Assembly (NCBI GenBank): GCA_900543815.1
Contig: UQST01000035.1
Location: 1-27,263 of the forward strand
Origin: an uncultured Prevotellaceae bacterium
Lineage (GTDB): Bacteria > Bacteroidota > Bacteroidia > Bacteroidales > Bacteroidaceae
Reading direction: 5' to 3'
DNA length: 27,263 nucleotides
In this document: one piece after another, positions 15,872 to 24,386 of the stretch
Numbering within the stretch: position 1 is the first letter of the stretch
Layout: each line of letters begins with the position of its first letter
Notes under the pieces: generated by a model
What the model was told of the DNA's origin: nothing
Seen by the model: the letters and a program-made list of their open reading frames with translations, nothing else
The model's database searches: none
Program-made: the position numbers and the translations under genes

Positions 15872-16760
15872 TTTTCGCTCCCGCAGGTTTTATCCCCTGC
15901 CAGCAAACAGCCTCTCGCAGCATACCGGAGGCTTCTCCCCACAGATGGGCTTGCCGCATCTTCCCCTGCGGCAGGTCCATTTTCTTTTGTATTGGAAGGG
16001 CTCTTCTCCTCTGGGCAGGAGGGTGTTTCTTGCTGCGAAAAGGATTTCCTGGTGCAGTGCTCCTGCTTTCTTTTCGCTTCGCAAAGGGCGGGCTGGGCAG
16101 TTGACTCCTGCTTTCGCCTGCGTTCTTGCAGAGTTCTGCGGCAGTCTGACGGGAATGAGTGAATGCCTCCAAAAGGATGAGGCGATTCCCGTAGCGCGGT
16201 GCAGTCCTGTTTGCAGCGTGCTGCGATTGCTTGTGCAGCGTGCTGCAATTGTTCACGCAGCGTACAGCAATCTTCGTACGAAGCCTTGGTACGTGCATCC
16301 AAAGCCTTTGGATGGCCATCCGAAGGCTGCGTATGTGCATCCAAAGGCTGCAAACGGAGATTTCACCAGTATCTTGATAAGAGTTTTTGTGGTGCTGGGA
16401 GGAATTATGAGCAGTGGTGAAATGATTGTCCTTTGCTTTCCGTCCCTCTTTCGTGTGGCTTTGCTGCGGACTTGTGCCGCCTCTCCCTTTCATCTCCATA
16501 AGGCTCCGATGAGGCCCGCGGCTGGTTGCCGTCGGGCTTTGGGGATAGTGGGAATGGAGTAGTGGTCTTCTTCCAAACTGTAAGAAAGCTTTTCTTTGTT
16601 CTTCTGTATCAAAATGTGTAGATTTTTGAAGGGAAGAAACTTTTCGTGAAAAAGGCCTTCTGCTTTCCCCGCGTTCGGGTGGAAGATGAGGAGAAGTGTA
16701 ACTTCTTCGGAAGGGGGATGGCACTTCCTGGCTTCCCGCTGTTCCCTTCCACCCCCGGAA
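15872..16760. other. Long gene-free gap with 21-22-bp repeat clusters
   Basis: This is nearly 900 bp between the peptidase and the minus-strand operon. GCAGCGTgCtGCAAT-like units start at 16213, 16235 and 16257 (22-bp spacing). CATCC(A/G)AAGgCT-like units start at 16296, 16317 and 16338 (21-bp spacing). The first 300 bp has scattered CTTCTCC/CTGCTTTC words. Long open frames exist on both strands (one over 300 codons on the minus strand), but their translations are low-complexity, rich in R, S, P and H, and show the repeat as seven-residue periods; I do not call them genes. Confidence 0.6.
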
Positions 16761-16766
16761 AACACA

Positions 16767-16801
16767 GAGACCAGGAAGCGCCTGATGCACCTCCTGGTCT
16801 C
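16767..16801 (-). terminator. Terminator of the YtxH/holin-like operon
   Basis: GAGACCAGGA at 16767-16776 pairs perfectly with TCCTGGTCTC at 16792-16801. Read on the minus strand it follows the last gene by about 20 bp and leads into TGTGTTTTCC. Confidence 0.75.
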
Positions 16802-16820
16802 CGTTTATGATTTTGCCTGT

Positions 16821-17084
16821 CTATTTTCGCTTCTTGTGCCCGAACAGAGAGCGTGCTGCCCGCACCACTCGCAGTCCTATGCGCACACCTTCGAAGATGG
16901 CCATTCCACGAGCCACAAACTGACTCACGCTGTGCCCCTGCCGGCTTATCCTTGCCACGGGCGATACCAAGGACCGCGCGTGGGCGGCTATCAGGGTCTG
17001 CGAGGTGGCTATCTCCTTCCGCAGCATACTCTTCTGCTTGCGGATAGACCTCAGTACGTCGGGGCTTGCTGACAACCTACTCAT
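16821..17084 (-). CDS. Small basic protein, last gene of YtxH/holin-like operon
   Basis: The product is 87 residues and strongly basic. A charged N-terminal helix (SPDVLRSIRKQKSMLRKEIATSQTLIAAHARSL, read in parts) is followed by a moderately hydrophobic stretch (FVARGMAIFEGVRIGLRVVRAA) and the end SLFGHKKRK. No named family recognised. It overlaps the holin-like gene by 8 bp, so it is translated with it. Size, charge and position resemble YqjK in the E. coli yqjD-yqjE-yqjK cluster, which suggests a membrane-associated accessory role; this is an analogy, not proven homology. Confidence 0.75.
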   Translation of the reverse strand: MSRLSASPDVLRSIRKQKSMLRKEIATSQTLIAAHARSLVSPVARISRQGHSVSQFVARGMAIFEGVRIGLRVVRAARSLFGHKKRK

Positions 17085-17469
17085 CGCTTTCCTCCTCCTC
17101 TTCGTAGTCGTTGTCGAGGAACAGTCCTGCCATCAGGCGGGCCAGCGGCTGCACCACCCACTGCTGCCGGTGGCAATAGAAGACAATGGCCATCACCATG
17201 AGCAGAACTGCCACTATGATGAAGCCAGTGGCCACACTGCCCAGCAGAGCGCCTGCCCACCAGGCCAAAGCATAGAGGGCAAAGAAGAGCACCATGGCAC
17301 CCAGCATGAGGCACACCACTGCCACTGCCACTGCCGAGAGCAGTCGCGTCACCTTCTCCACAGCATTGAGCGCCAGGTAGCGCTTCTGCAGCTGCAGGTA
17401 ACGCTTCACTTCCTCGGTGAGCGTGTGCAGATCCTGGCCGTCGGGTGCGGCATTTGTCTTGTCAGGCAT
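17077..17469 (-). CDS. Holin-superfamily-III-like membrane protein
   Basis: The product is 130 residues. Residues 10-45 form a charged helix (LHTLTEEVKRYLQLQKRYLALNAVEK), then two transmembrane helices (about 44-70, LLSAVAVAVVCLMLGAMVLFFALYALAWW in part, and 76-97, GFIIVAVLLMVMAIVFY), a short basic stretch and an acidic tail (DNDYEEEEESDE). This is the PF07332/YqjE layout. Despite the phage-holin name, chromosomal members are thought to be envelope or stress proteins, and no lysis genes are here. It lies between a YtxH gene and the small basic protein gene, all in one operon. Confidence 0.85.
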   Translation of the reverse strand: MPDKTNAAPDGQDLHTLTEEVKRYLQLQKRYLALNAVEKVTRLLSAVAVAVVCLMLGAMVLFFALYALAWWAGALLGSVATGFIIVAVLLMVMAIVFYCHRQQWVVQPLARLMAGLFLDNDYEEEEESDE

Positions 17470-17477
17470 GTGCTGGC

Positions 17478-17693
17478 TTATTCGTCGGTGTCCTGTGACG
17501 ATTTGATTTCTTCGGCAATCTCATCCACCAGATTGGCCATCTCCTGGCGGTTCAAGCGGATTCCGCGCTTACGCAGAGCCTCGGCAATCTTTTCTCTCAG
17601 GTCACTTCCCTTCTCGGGGGCAAAGAGCAGTCCGCAGGTGGCTCCTATAGCAGCACCGCTGATGAAGCCAATCACAAAATTCAATGCTTTCAT
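17478..17693 (-). CDS. YtxH-domain protein
   Basis: The product is 71 residues. The N-terminal membrane segment FVIGFISGAAIGATCGLLFAPEKGSDLREKI has the YtxH/GvpP hallmark (G..G...G.LFAP..G...R), followed by a charged helix ending SSQDTDE. Family members are small membrane-anchored stress proteins. The start is preceded by AAGGAGGAG (minus strand, 17697-17705), an unusually strong Shine-Dalgarno for this phylum. First gene of the three-gene operon, with a consensus promoter. Confidence 0.88.
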   Translation of the reverse strand: MKALNFVIGFISGAAIGATCGLLFAPEKGSDLREKIAEALRKRGIRLNRQEMANLVDEIAEEIKSSQDTDE

Positions 17694-17730
17694 ATTCTCC
17701 TCCTTTTTTAACGGTTATACGTATTATTTG

Positions 17731-17760
17731 CAAATATACCCTTTTATCTGGGCTTGGCAA
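17731..17760 (-). promoter_or_regulatory. Consensus promoter of the YtxH operon
   Basis: On the minus strand TTG (17760-17758), exactly 19 nt, then TATATTTG (17738-17731). It is the best promoter match in the window and lies 38 nt before the YtxH start. Confidence 0.85.
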
Positions 17761-17812
17761 TGCGAAACACAAAGAAAAACGCCGAAACTTAACGTTTTTT
17801 ATGCAAAACCTA

Positions 17813-17843
17813 TTGTGGGTGTACCAAGAATTGACTAATTTTG
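17813..17843 (+). promoter_or_regulatory. Promoter of the SPOR lipoprotein gene
   Basis: TTG at 17813-17815 and TAATTTTG at 17836-17843 are separated by 20 nt, a good Bacteroidetes promoter 60 nt before the start codon. It is back-to-back with the YtxH operon promoter. Confidence 0.8.
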
Positions 17844-17903
17844 TGCCATTAGAAAGAGATAGGAGAATAAAAGAACATAAATCAAATATAACTAGTTCAA
17901 ATT

Positions 17904-18389
17904 ATGAAGAAGACTTTATTGATGGGCACCGCCCTCTGCATGGTGCTGGCGATGACATCATGTAAGAGTAAGGAGAGCGCTTATAAGAAGGCTTTCGAGA
18001 AGGCTCAGGCCACACAGACCACCACTCCCACCACTGCTCCCACGCAGACTACTACCAATGTGACTGTGGCTCCTGTGACCACCACAAAGCCCGCCACTGA
18101 CTACAGCAACGTGAGTGTGCGTACCGAGAATGTGCAGCTCGTGTCGGGTGCACCCCTCAAGGCTTACAGCGTGGTAGTGGGCAGCTTCGGCGTGCAGGCC
18201 AATGCTACTCGTCTGAGCAGCACTCTGGCTGGCAAGGGCTACACTCCCCGTGTGGTGAAGGCAGCTACTGCCCAGGGCGCTATGTTCCGTGTGGTGGCCA
18301 CCAGCTTCGACACCAAGGGTGAGGCAGCACAGAGCCGTGCTACACTCGAGGGCCAGTATCCTGGCGCTTGGCTGCTGTACCAGAAGTAA
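17904..18389 (+). CDS. SPOR-domain lipoprotein
   Basis: The product is 161 residues. A lipoprotein signal ends in LAMTSC, with C20 as the lipidated residue. A Thr/Pro-rich linker (about 36-70) leads to a C-terminal SPOR domain (about 85-160): AYSVVVGSFGVQANATRLSSTLAGKGYTPRVV (in part), then MFRVVATSFDTKGEAAQSRATL. SPOR domains bind denuded peptidoglycan glycans at division sites, so an envelope role in septation or wall remodelling is likely. It precedes ruvX by 30 bp and probably starts the ruvX-def-TPR transcript. Confidence 0.9.
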   Translation: MKKTLLMGTALCMVLAMTSCKSKESAYKKAFEKAQATQTTTPTTAPTQTTTNVTVAPVTTTKPATDYSNVSVRTENVQLVSGAPLKAYSVVVGSFGVQANATRLSSTLAGKGYTPRVVKAATAQGAMFRVVATSFDTKGEAAQSRATLEGQYPGAWLLYQK

Positions 18390-18419
18390 TCGGGGACTCC
18401 TTCCGCTGTAGCAGAACGC

Positions 18420-18839
18420 ATGGGAAGGGTCTTGTCAATAGACTATGGGGTCCGTCGCACCGGCTTGGCTGTGACGGACCCTTTGCAGATAATAGCGGGC
18501 GGACTGGATACCGTGCCCACCCATCAGTTGATGGATTATCTGAAGAAATACGTGGAGCGTGAGCCGGTGGAGCGGTTTGTGATGGGACTCCCCAAGCAGA
18601 CCAACGGGCGCGACAGCGACAATCTGCCGCGCGTGAAGGCGTTTGCCGCCAGGCTTGCCAAGCAGTTTCCCGCCATCCCCATCGAGCTGTGGGATGAGCG
18701 CTATACCAGCGTGCTGGCCCACCAGACCATGCTGGAGGGCGGACTGGGCAAGAAGGCCAGGCAGAACAAGGCGCTCGTGGATGAGATAAGTGCCGTCATC
18801 ATCCTGCAGGGATGGATGGAGAGGCGCAGGGGCATCTGA
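18420..18839 (+). CDS. ruvX: RuvX/YqgF RNase-H-fold nuclease
   Basis: The product is 139 residues, the full family length. LSIDYGVRRTGLAVTD carries the first acidic residue (D8), WDERYTSVLA the second region (D92-E93) and DEISAVIILQGW the last (D121). RFVMGLPKQTNG is the conserved GLP loop. Family role: Holliday-junction resolution, or processing of the pre-16S rRNA 5' end. Its position before translation genes fits the latter, but the sequence cannot decide. Confidence 0.92.
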   Translation: MGRVLSIDYGVRRTGLAVTDPLQIIAGGLDTVPTHQLMDYLKKYVEREPVERFVMGLPKQTNGRDSDNLPRVKAFAARLAKQFPAIPIELWDERYTSVLAHQTMLEGGLGKKARQNKALVDEISAVIILQGWMERRRGI

Positions 18840-18910
18840 GCCGGTTGCCCATGACAAGCGTCACAGGCGGGCCAAAAGCCAGCCCGTGATACATTATATA
18901 ATATAGCAAC

Positions 18911-19468
18911 ATGATATTACCTATTTATACATACGGCCAGCCTGTACTGCGTCAGGTGGCCGAGGAGATCGACAGTTCGTATCCCCAGCTGGACCAGGTG
19001 ATAGCCGACATGCGCGATACTCTGGTCAAGAGCGATGGTATCGGTCTGGCAGCACCCCAGGTGGGACTCAGCATCAGGCTGGTGGTCATCGACCTCACCC
19101 CATTGGCCGAGGAGATGCCAGAGTATAAGGACTACGTGCACACGTTCATCAACCCCTACATCGAGGAGTATGACGAGACCGAGACAGACGTTTCGGAGGA
19201 GGGTTGTCTCAGCATTCCCGGCATTCACGAGAGTGTGCGAAGGCCCACACGCATACGTGTAACCTATCTGGATGAGCAGTTCCAGCCCCACGACGAGTGG
19301 GTGGGCGGCTACCTGGCACGTGTCATGCAGCATGAGTTCGACCATCTGGACGGAGTGGTCTTCACCGACCACCTGCAGGGGTTGCGCCGCCAGCTGACCC
19401 GCCCCAAGTTGCAGGCCATCGTCAAGGGACGCTTCTCGTGCAACTATAAGGTGAAGCTGCGTCGCTGA
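18911..19468 (+). CDS. def: Peptide deformylase
   Basis: The product is 185 residues. All three motifs are intact: GIGLAAPQVG (43-52), EGCLSIPG (97-104, metal ligand C99) and MQHEFDHLDG (139-148, ligands H141 and H145, catalytic E142). It removes the formyl group from new proteins. The longer insert between motifs 1 and 2 (LAEEMPEYKDYVHTFINPYI in part) and the basic tail are usual in Bacteroidetes. It lies between ruvX and the TPR gene with short gaps and no internal promoter consensus, so it is probably in the same operon. Confidence 0.96.
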   Translation: MILPIYTYGQPVLRQVAEEIDSSYPQLDQVIADMRDTLVKSDGIGLAAPQVGLSIRLVVIDLTPLAEEMPEYKDYVHTFINPYIEEYDETETDVSEEGCLSIPGIHESVRRPTRIRVTYLDEQFQPHDEWVGGYLARVMQHEFDHLDGVVFTDHLQGLRRQLTRPKLQAIVKGRFSCNYKVKLRR

Positions 19469-19528
19469 ACCAGCCGGGTGCGAGGTTCCCTCACAGCCCC
19501 GTCGGGCACAGCCCACAGGTTACTCCCC

Positions 19529-21517
19529 ATGAGAAAGATTGCAAACAGGATCAGGCAAGCTCTACTGCGCGTGATGGCAGTAGGGCTGTTGCTCGTTGCA
19601 GGCACATGCGCTCAGGCACAGATCAATGCCGACCGCGTGCTGCTCATGGGACGTAATGCCCTCTATTATGAGGACTATGTGCTGGCCATCCAGCGCTTCA
19701 ATCTGGTCATAAACGCCAAGCCTTGGCAGGCAGAGCCATACTTCTATCGCGGGCTGGCCAAATTCTACCTCGAGGATTATCAGGGAGGAGAGATCGACTG
19801 CGGAAGTGCCTTGGAGCGCAACCCCTACGTGGGGCAGTACTACATGCTGCGTGCTCTGTGCCGCATCAATCGCGGCCGGTTTGCACAGGCCGAGGAGGAT
19901 TACGGGCAGGCTATCCGCATCTCGCCGCTCGACAAGAACTGCTGGCACAATCTGGTTCTCTGCCAGATGGAGCTCAAGGAGTATGAGCGGGCCGACTCCT
20001 CACTGGACCAGATGATCAGGTACTGGCCCAAGGAAGCCGGCCAGTATGCTCTCAAAGCCCAGGTGGCACTGGCCCGCAACGACAGCGTGAGGGCAGAGCA
20101 GTGGGTGGATAGGGCGCTTGAGCTCAACGAGTATGAGGGTCAGGCGTGGAGCATGAAGTCCATGTTCCAGGCTGCACGGCATGAATACGCCCAGGCAGAA
20201 GCCTCGCTCGACAAGGCGCTGGTGCAGATGCCCAAGATGGCCGGACTCTATATCAACCGTGCTCTGGCACGCTATTATCAGGACAACTTGCGGGGTGCCA
20301 TGTCGGATTATGACGCTGCGCTGGACATCGAGCCCAACAACTATCTCGGACACTTCAACCGTGGACTGCTCCGGGCAAGCGTGGGAGAGGACAATCTGGC
20401 CATTGAGGACTTCAACTTTGTACTCAAGATAGAGCCAGACAATACCATTGCGCTCTATAACCGCGCACTTCTGCTCGATAATGTAGGCGACTACAAGGGT
20501 GCCATCAGGGACATCAGTGCCGTCATACGCGATTATCCCCAGTTCTGGGACGGCTACCGCAAGCGGGCTGCCATCCGCAGGAAGGTGGGAGATGTGTATG
20601 GTGCCGAGCGCGATGAGTTTGCCCTGCTCAAGGCACGTATGCAGGTGGCACAGGGAACCTACAAGAAAGACAAGAAGACAAGAAAGAAGAGCGAGCACGC
20701 CATTGAGGACTATGACAAACTGGTGGAGGAGGATGTGCAGCAGCAGGAAAACGAGTACGCAAGCGATTACCGTGGGCATGTACAGAACCGCCAGACTGAC
20801 CTGAGGGTGGAGCCGATATACGTGCTCTCCTATCATCCGCAGAAGTCGGAGATAAAGATGTACGTCCCCTACAGCCAGGATGTGGAGAATCTCAACAGCC
20901 GCCACGTGCTTCCCTCTACGCTCTATCTCACCAACAGCGAGAGCGGAATGGATGCCACACAGAGCGAGCAGCACATGAAGTCAATCGCCGAGGCTACGGC
21001 CGCTCTGGAGGAGAAGCCGCATGACAAGGCACTTCTCCTGCGCCGGGCACTCGACTATTATCACGTGCGTGATTTCGAGAATGCCATTGCCGACATGAAC
21101 GATTACCTGCAGCAGGAACCCGCCTCGCTGGTGGGACTGATGCTCAGAGCGCAATGCCGCTTTGCCCAACTGGAGGTGTCGCAGACTACAGCATCGGCTT
21201 CTGACCTGCGTCTGGGCTACCTCATGGTGCAGCAGGACTACAACCGCGCGCTGGAGCAGCATGCCGACTCGCCCTATCTGCTCTATAATGCCGCCTGTCT
21301 GATGGTGCAGCTGTCGGACTACTCAGGAGCCATCAGCCTCTTCGACAAGGCGCTGGCACTGGACAGCAAGTTCCCCGACGCCTATTATAGCCGTGGAGTG
21401 GCACACATCCTGGCCGGGCATGTCGAACAGGGGCTCACCGACCTCAGCCAGGCAGGAGAACTGGGTCTTTACACGGCATATAGCCTTATCAAGCATTACT
21501 CAACGCACAAAAAGTGA
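19529..21517 (+). CDS. Secreted tetratricopeptide-repeat protein
   Basis: The product is 662 residues from ATG 19529; an earlier in-frame GTG at 19478 would put 17 residues before the signal peptide, so ATG is preferred. The signal peptide is about 1-30 (MAVGLLLVAGTCAQAQ). Roughly ten TPR units fill about 33-370 (for example YYEDYVLAIQRFNLVI, NLRGAMSDYDAALDIEPNN, DNLAIEDFNFVLKIEPDN), then a charged non-TPR region (about 375-480, with KKDKKTRKKSEH and DVQQQENEYASDYRGH), then further TPRs to the end. Probably a periplasmic scaffold. This protein commonly lies near thrS in Bacteroidales; no specific partner can be named. Confidence 0.88.
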   Translation: MRKIANRIRQALLRVMAVGLLLVAGTCAQAQINADRVLLMGRNALYYEDYVLAIQRFNLVINAKPWQAEPYFYRGLAKFYLEDYQGGEIDCGSALERNPYVGQYYMLRALCRINRGRFAQAEEDYGQAIRISPLDKNCWHNLVLCQMELKEYERADSSLDQMIRYWPKEAGQYALKAQVALARNDSVRAEQWVDRALELNEYEGQAWSMKSMFQAARHEYAQAEASLDKALVQMPKMAGLYINRALARYYQDNLRGAMSDYDAALDIEPNNYLGHFNRGLLRASVGEDNLAIEDFNFVLKIEPDNTIALYNRALLLDNVGDYKGAIRDISAVIRDYPQFWDGYRKRAAIRRKVGDVYGAERDEFALLKARMQVAQGTYKKDKKTRKKSEHAIEDYDKLVEEDVQQQENEYASDYRGHVQNRQTDLRVEPIYVLSYHPQKSEIKMYVPYSQDVENLNSRHVLPSTLYLTNSESGMDATQSEQHMKSIAEATAALEEKPHDKALLLRRALDYYHVRDFENAIADMNDYLQQEPASLVGLMLRAQCRFAQLEVSQTTASASDLRLGYLMVQQDYNRALEQHADSPYLLYNAACLMVQLSDYSGAISLFDKALALDSKFPDAYYSRGVAHILAGHVEQGLTDLSQAGELGLYTAYSLIKHYSTHKK

Positions 21518-21548
21518 TGGAGAAAGGCAAAAACTTTTCATTATCAAC

Positions 21549-21577
21549 ACTCCTTTCATTAAAAAGGAGTAATTTTG
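21549..21577 (+). promoter_or_regulatory. Hairpin fused to the thrS -7 element
   Basis: ACTCCTTT (21549-21556) pairs with AAAGGAGT (21563-21570), and the last T begins TAATTTTG (21570-21577), a perfect -7. The 8-bp stem may end the upstream operon while the same bases form the thrS promoter spacer, or the dyad may be an operator. No TTG -33 is seen and no T-box-like leader is present in the 46 nt before the start. Confidence 0.6.
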
Positions 21578-21623
21578 CATTCCCGAACAATGGGATATAT
21601 AAGGAATAAATAACACATACATC

Positions 21624-23576
21624 ATGATAAAGATAACTTTCCCCGATGGGTCTGTACGCGAGTACGAGGCAGGAGTGACTGGACTGCAGATAGCAGAGAG
21701 TATCTCACAGCGCCTGGCACAGGATGTGGTGGCGTGTGGAGTGAACGGTGAGACTACCGAGTTGAACCGCCCCATCAACGAAGATGCTACCATCAACCTC
21801 TACAAGTTTGACGATGAGCAGGGCAAGCATGCCTTCTGGCACACCAGCGCCCACCTGCTGGCCGAGGCTCTGCAGGAACTCTATCCCGGCATCCAGTTCG
21901 GTTTTGGTCCCGCAGTAGAGAATGGTTTCTTCTACGACGTGCTGCTGCCCGACGGCAAGCAGATAAGCGAGGGTGACTTCAAGACCATCGAGGACAAGAT
22001 GATCGAGTTGGCTCGCAAGAACGAGGCAGTAGTGCGCCAGGAGGTGAGCAAGGCAGACTGCATTGCACAGTTCCAGGCTGCAGGACAGGCTTATAAGGTG
22101 GAGCACATCGAACAGGATCTGGAGGATGGCACCATCACCACATATACGCAGGGCAACTTCACCGACCTCTGCAAGGGTCCCCACATCCTTTCGACAGGCA
22201 TCATCAAGGCTGTCAAGCTGATGAGCGTGGCTGGAGCCTTCTGGCGCGGCGATGCTACCAAGGACCAGATGCAGCGCATCTATGGCATTTCATTCCCCAA
22301 GCAGAAGATGCTCACCGAGTATCTGGCTATGATAGAGGAGGCCAAGAAGCGTGACCACCGCAAGATAGGCAAGGAGATGGAGCTCTTCATGTTCTCAGAG
22401 CGCGTGGGTAAGGGTCTGCCCATATGGTTGCCCAAGGGTACCGAACTGCGCCTGCGCCTGCAGGATATGCTTCGCAAGATTCAGAAGTCATACGGCTACC
22501 AGGAGGTTATCACCCCCAATATCGGCGGCAAGAGCCTGTATGTGACATCCGGTCACTGGGATCACTACGGCAAGGACAGCTTCCAGCCTATCCACACACC
22601 CGAGGAGGATGAGGAGTATATGCTGAAGCCCATGAACTGCCCTCACCACTGCGAGGTGTTTGCCTATCGTCCCCGCTCATACAAAGAGCTGCCTTTCCGC
22701 TGCGCAGAGTTCGGTACAGTGTATCGCTATGAGCAGAGTGGCGAGCTGCACGGACTGACCCGTGTGCGCTGCTTCACTCAGGATGATGCCCACATCTTCT
22801 GTCGTCCCGACCAGGTGAAGGACGAGTTCATCAAGGTGATGGAGATTATCCAGCACGTGTTCTGGATCTTCAACTTCACCGAGGAGAATGTTGAGGTGCA
22901 GATTTCACTGCGTGATCCCAAGAATACCGAGAAGTATATCGGAAGCGACGAGGATTGGAAAACAGCCGAGCAGGCTATCATCGACGCTTGTAAGGAGAAG
23001 GGCATGAAGGCCCGCACGGAACTTGGTGAGGCTGCTTTCTATGGTCCCAAGCTCGACTTTATGGTGAAGGATGCCATCGGACGCCGCTGGCAGTTGGGTA
23101 CCATCCAGGTTGACTACCAGTTGCCACAGCGCTTCCAGCTCGAATACGTGGGTGAGGACAACCAGAAGCACCGTCCTGTGATGATCCACCGTGCACCCTT
23201 CGGCTCCATGGAGCGCTTCGTGGCTGTGCTCATCGAGCATACTGCCGGCAAGTTCCCTCTGTGGCTCACACCCGACCAGGTGGCTATTCTCCCCATCTCG
23301 GAGAAGTTCAACGACTACGCCAAGGAGGTGAAGGAGTACTTCGACCAGCACGATGTACGCTCCTACATCGATGACCGCAGCGAGAAGATAGGACGCAAGA
23401 TCCGTGACACTGAGCTCAAGCATGTGCCTTATATGGTGATTGTAGGCGAAAAGGAGGCTGCTGAAGGCCTCGTAAGCTACCGTCAGCAGGGTGGAGGCGA
23501 GCAAGGTACGGTGAAATTCGAAGATTTTTCAAAGAAAATCAACGAAGAGGTGCGCCGTATGACGGAAAAGTATTAA
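21624..23576 (+). CDS. thrS: Threonyl-tRNA synthetase
   Basis: The product is 650 residues. The order is N-terminal TGS domain (1-60, ITFPDGSVREYEAG), the editing domain with HTSAH (H73, H77) and DLCKGPH, then the class II core with motif 2 (FRCAEFGTVYRYEQSGELHG, 20 residues) and motif 3 (APFGSMERFVAVLIEHTAGKF in part), and the C-terminal anticodon-binding domain (about 550-650, VAILPISEKFNDYA). It charges tRNA-Thr and clears Ser-tRNA-Thr. Full length, no missing motif. It heads the thrS-infC-rpmI-rplT translation block. Confidence 0.97.
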   Translation: MIKITFPDGSVREYEAGVTGLQIAESISQRLAQDVVACGVNGETTELNRPINEDATINLYKFDDEQGKHAFWHTSAHLLAEALQELYPGIQFGFGPAVENGFFYDVLLPDGKQISEGDFKTIEDKMIELARKNEAVVRQEVSKADCIAQFQAAGQAYKVEHIEQDLEDGTITTYTQGNFTDLCKGPHILSTGIIKAVKLMSVAGAFWRGDATKDQMQRIYGISFPKQKMLTEYLAMIEEAKKRDHRKIGKEMELFMFSERVGKGLPIWLPKGTELRLRLQDMLRKIQKSYGYQEVITPNIGGKSLYVTSGHWDHYGKDSFQPIHTPEEDEEYMLKPMNCPHHCEVFAYRPRSYKELPFRCAEFGTVYRYEQSGELHGLTRVRCFTQDDAHIFCRPDQVKDEFIKVMEIIQHVFWIFNFTEENVEVQISLRDPKNTEKYIGSDEDWKTAEQAIIDACKEKGMKARTELGEAAFYGPKLDFMVKDAIGRRWQLGTIQVDYQLPQRFQLEYVGEDNQKHRPVMIHRAPFGSMERFVAVLIEHTAGKFPLWLTPDQVAILPISEKFNDYAKEVKEYFDQHDVRSYIDDRSEKIGRKIRDTELKHVPYMVIVGEKEAAEGLVSYRQQGGGEQGTVKFEDFSKKINEEVRRMTEKY

Positions 23577-23581
23577 TTTTG
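23574..23581 (+). promoter_or_regulatory. Possible infC promoter overlapping the thrS stop
   Basis: TAATTTTG includes the thrS stop codon TAA and matches the -7 consensus. If used, the infC leader would be only about 14 nt. The alternative is simple read-through from thrS. Confidence 0.45.
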
Positions 23582-23601
23582 CACCGATTTTAACGTTTTT
23601 A

Positions 23602-24267
23602 ATGAAGAAAGACAACGCAAAGCAGCAGTATCGGGTAAACGAACAGATTCGTGTACGTGAGGTACGCATCGTAGGTGATGGCATCGAATCCTCTGTAATG
23701 CCCACACGTAACGCTCTCCATCTGGCTGAGCAGAAGGGGGTGGACTTGGTGGAGATATCTCCCAACGCACAGCCTCCTGTGTGCAGGTTGATAGACTACA
23801 GCAAGTTCCTCTATCAGCAGAAGAAGCATCAGAAGGAGATGAAGGCCAAGCAGGTGAAGGTGGATGTGAAGGAAATACGTTTCGGACCACAGACCGACGA
23901 CCATGACTACGAGTTCAAGTTGAAGCACGCCAAGGGCTTCCTCTCTGATGGTGACAAGGTGAAGGCGTTCGTCTTCTTCAAGGGACGAAGCATCCTGTTC
24001 AAGGAGCAGGGTGAGGTATTGCTCCTGCGCTTTGCAGCCGACCTGGAAGAATACGGAAAGGTGGAGCAGATGCCTCAGCTCGAGGGAAAGCGCATGATTA
24101 TGTTCATCGCTCCCAAGAAGCAGCCCCAGGCTCCCAAGAAGGTGCTCGAATCAACGTTAAATGAGAAGCCCGCCGACGAAACTCCACGTGAGAAGAAGGC
24201 TCCACAGCAGAAGGCCCGCAAGGAATACACTGGCCCGAAGGTGGAAGGTGAGGACTTCGACGACTGA
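23602..24267 (+). CDS. infC: Translation initiation factor IF-3
   Basis: The product is 221 residues, about 40 longer than usual. The N-terminal domain starts YRVNEQIRVREVRIVG and includes GVDLVEISPNAQPPVCRLIDY. The linker helix is KKHQKEMKAKQVKVDVKEIRF (in part), and the C-terminal domain includes DHDYEFKLKHAKGFLSDGDKVK and MIMFIAPKK. The extra tail (about 176-221) is rich in K, P and E with an acidic end EGEDFDD, a feature of Bacteroidetes IF-3. It starts with a normal ATG, whereas the E. coli gene uses AUU for self-control, so that autoregulatory mechanism is unlikely here. Confidence 0.96.
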   Translation: MKKDNAKQQYRVNEQIRVREVRIVGDGIESSVMPTRNALHLAEQKGVDLVEISPNAQPPVCRLIDYSKFLYQQKKHQKEMKAKQVKVDVKEIRFGPQTDDHDYEFKLKHAKGFLSDGDKVKAFVFFKGRSILFKEQGEVLLLRFAADLEEYGKVEQMPQLEGKRMIMFIAPKKQPQAPKKVLESTLNEKPADETPREKKAPQQKARKEYTGPKVEGEDFDD

Positions 24268-24386
24268 ACAACAAACCTCAGAAATGGGGTGAAGCTCAGT
24301 AAGACAGAAAGAAAAGGGTAGTGCGTAACGCCTGGTATATGCGTTGCCACGCCTGAAATTAAACAATAAATAAACAAAAAACAATT

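Noticed and set aside
15945..16562. Plus-strand open frame of 205 codons in the same gap
   Set aside because: Overlaps the opposite-strand frame in the same repeat sequence, no recognisable domain or start context.
15798..16790. Minus-strand open frame of 330 codons through the gap after the peptidase gene
   Set aside because: Low-complexity translation rich in R, S, P and H with seven-residue periods that mirror the 21-22-bp DNA repeats; it overlaps the end of the peptidase gene and the operon terminator and has no promoter.
17077..17469. Prophage lysis cassette suggested by the holin-like protein
   Set aside because: No endolysin, spanin or phage structural genes nearby; neighbours are YtxH and core genes, and chromosomal PF07332-like proteins are common.
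19478..19528. Earlier in-frame start for the TPR protein
   Set aside because: Adds 17 residues before the signal peptide and uses GTG; ATG 19529 gives a standard signal sequence.
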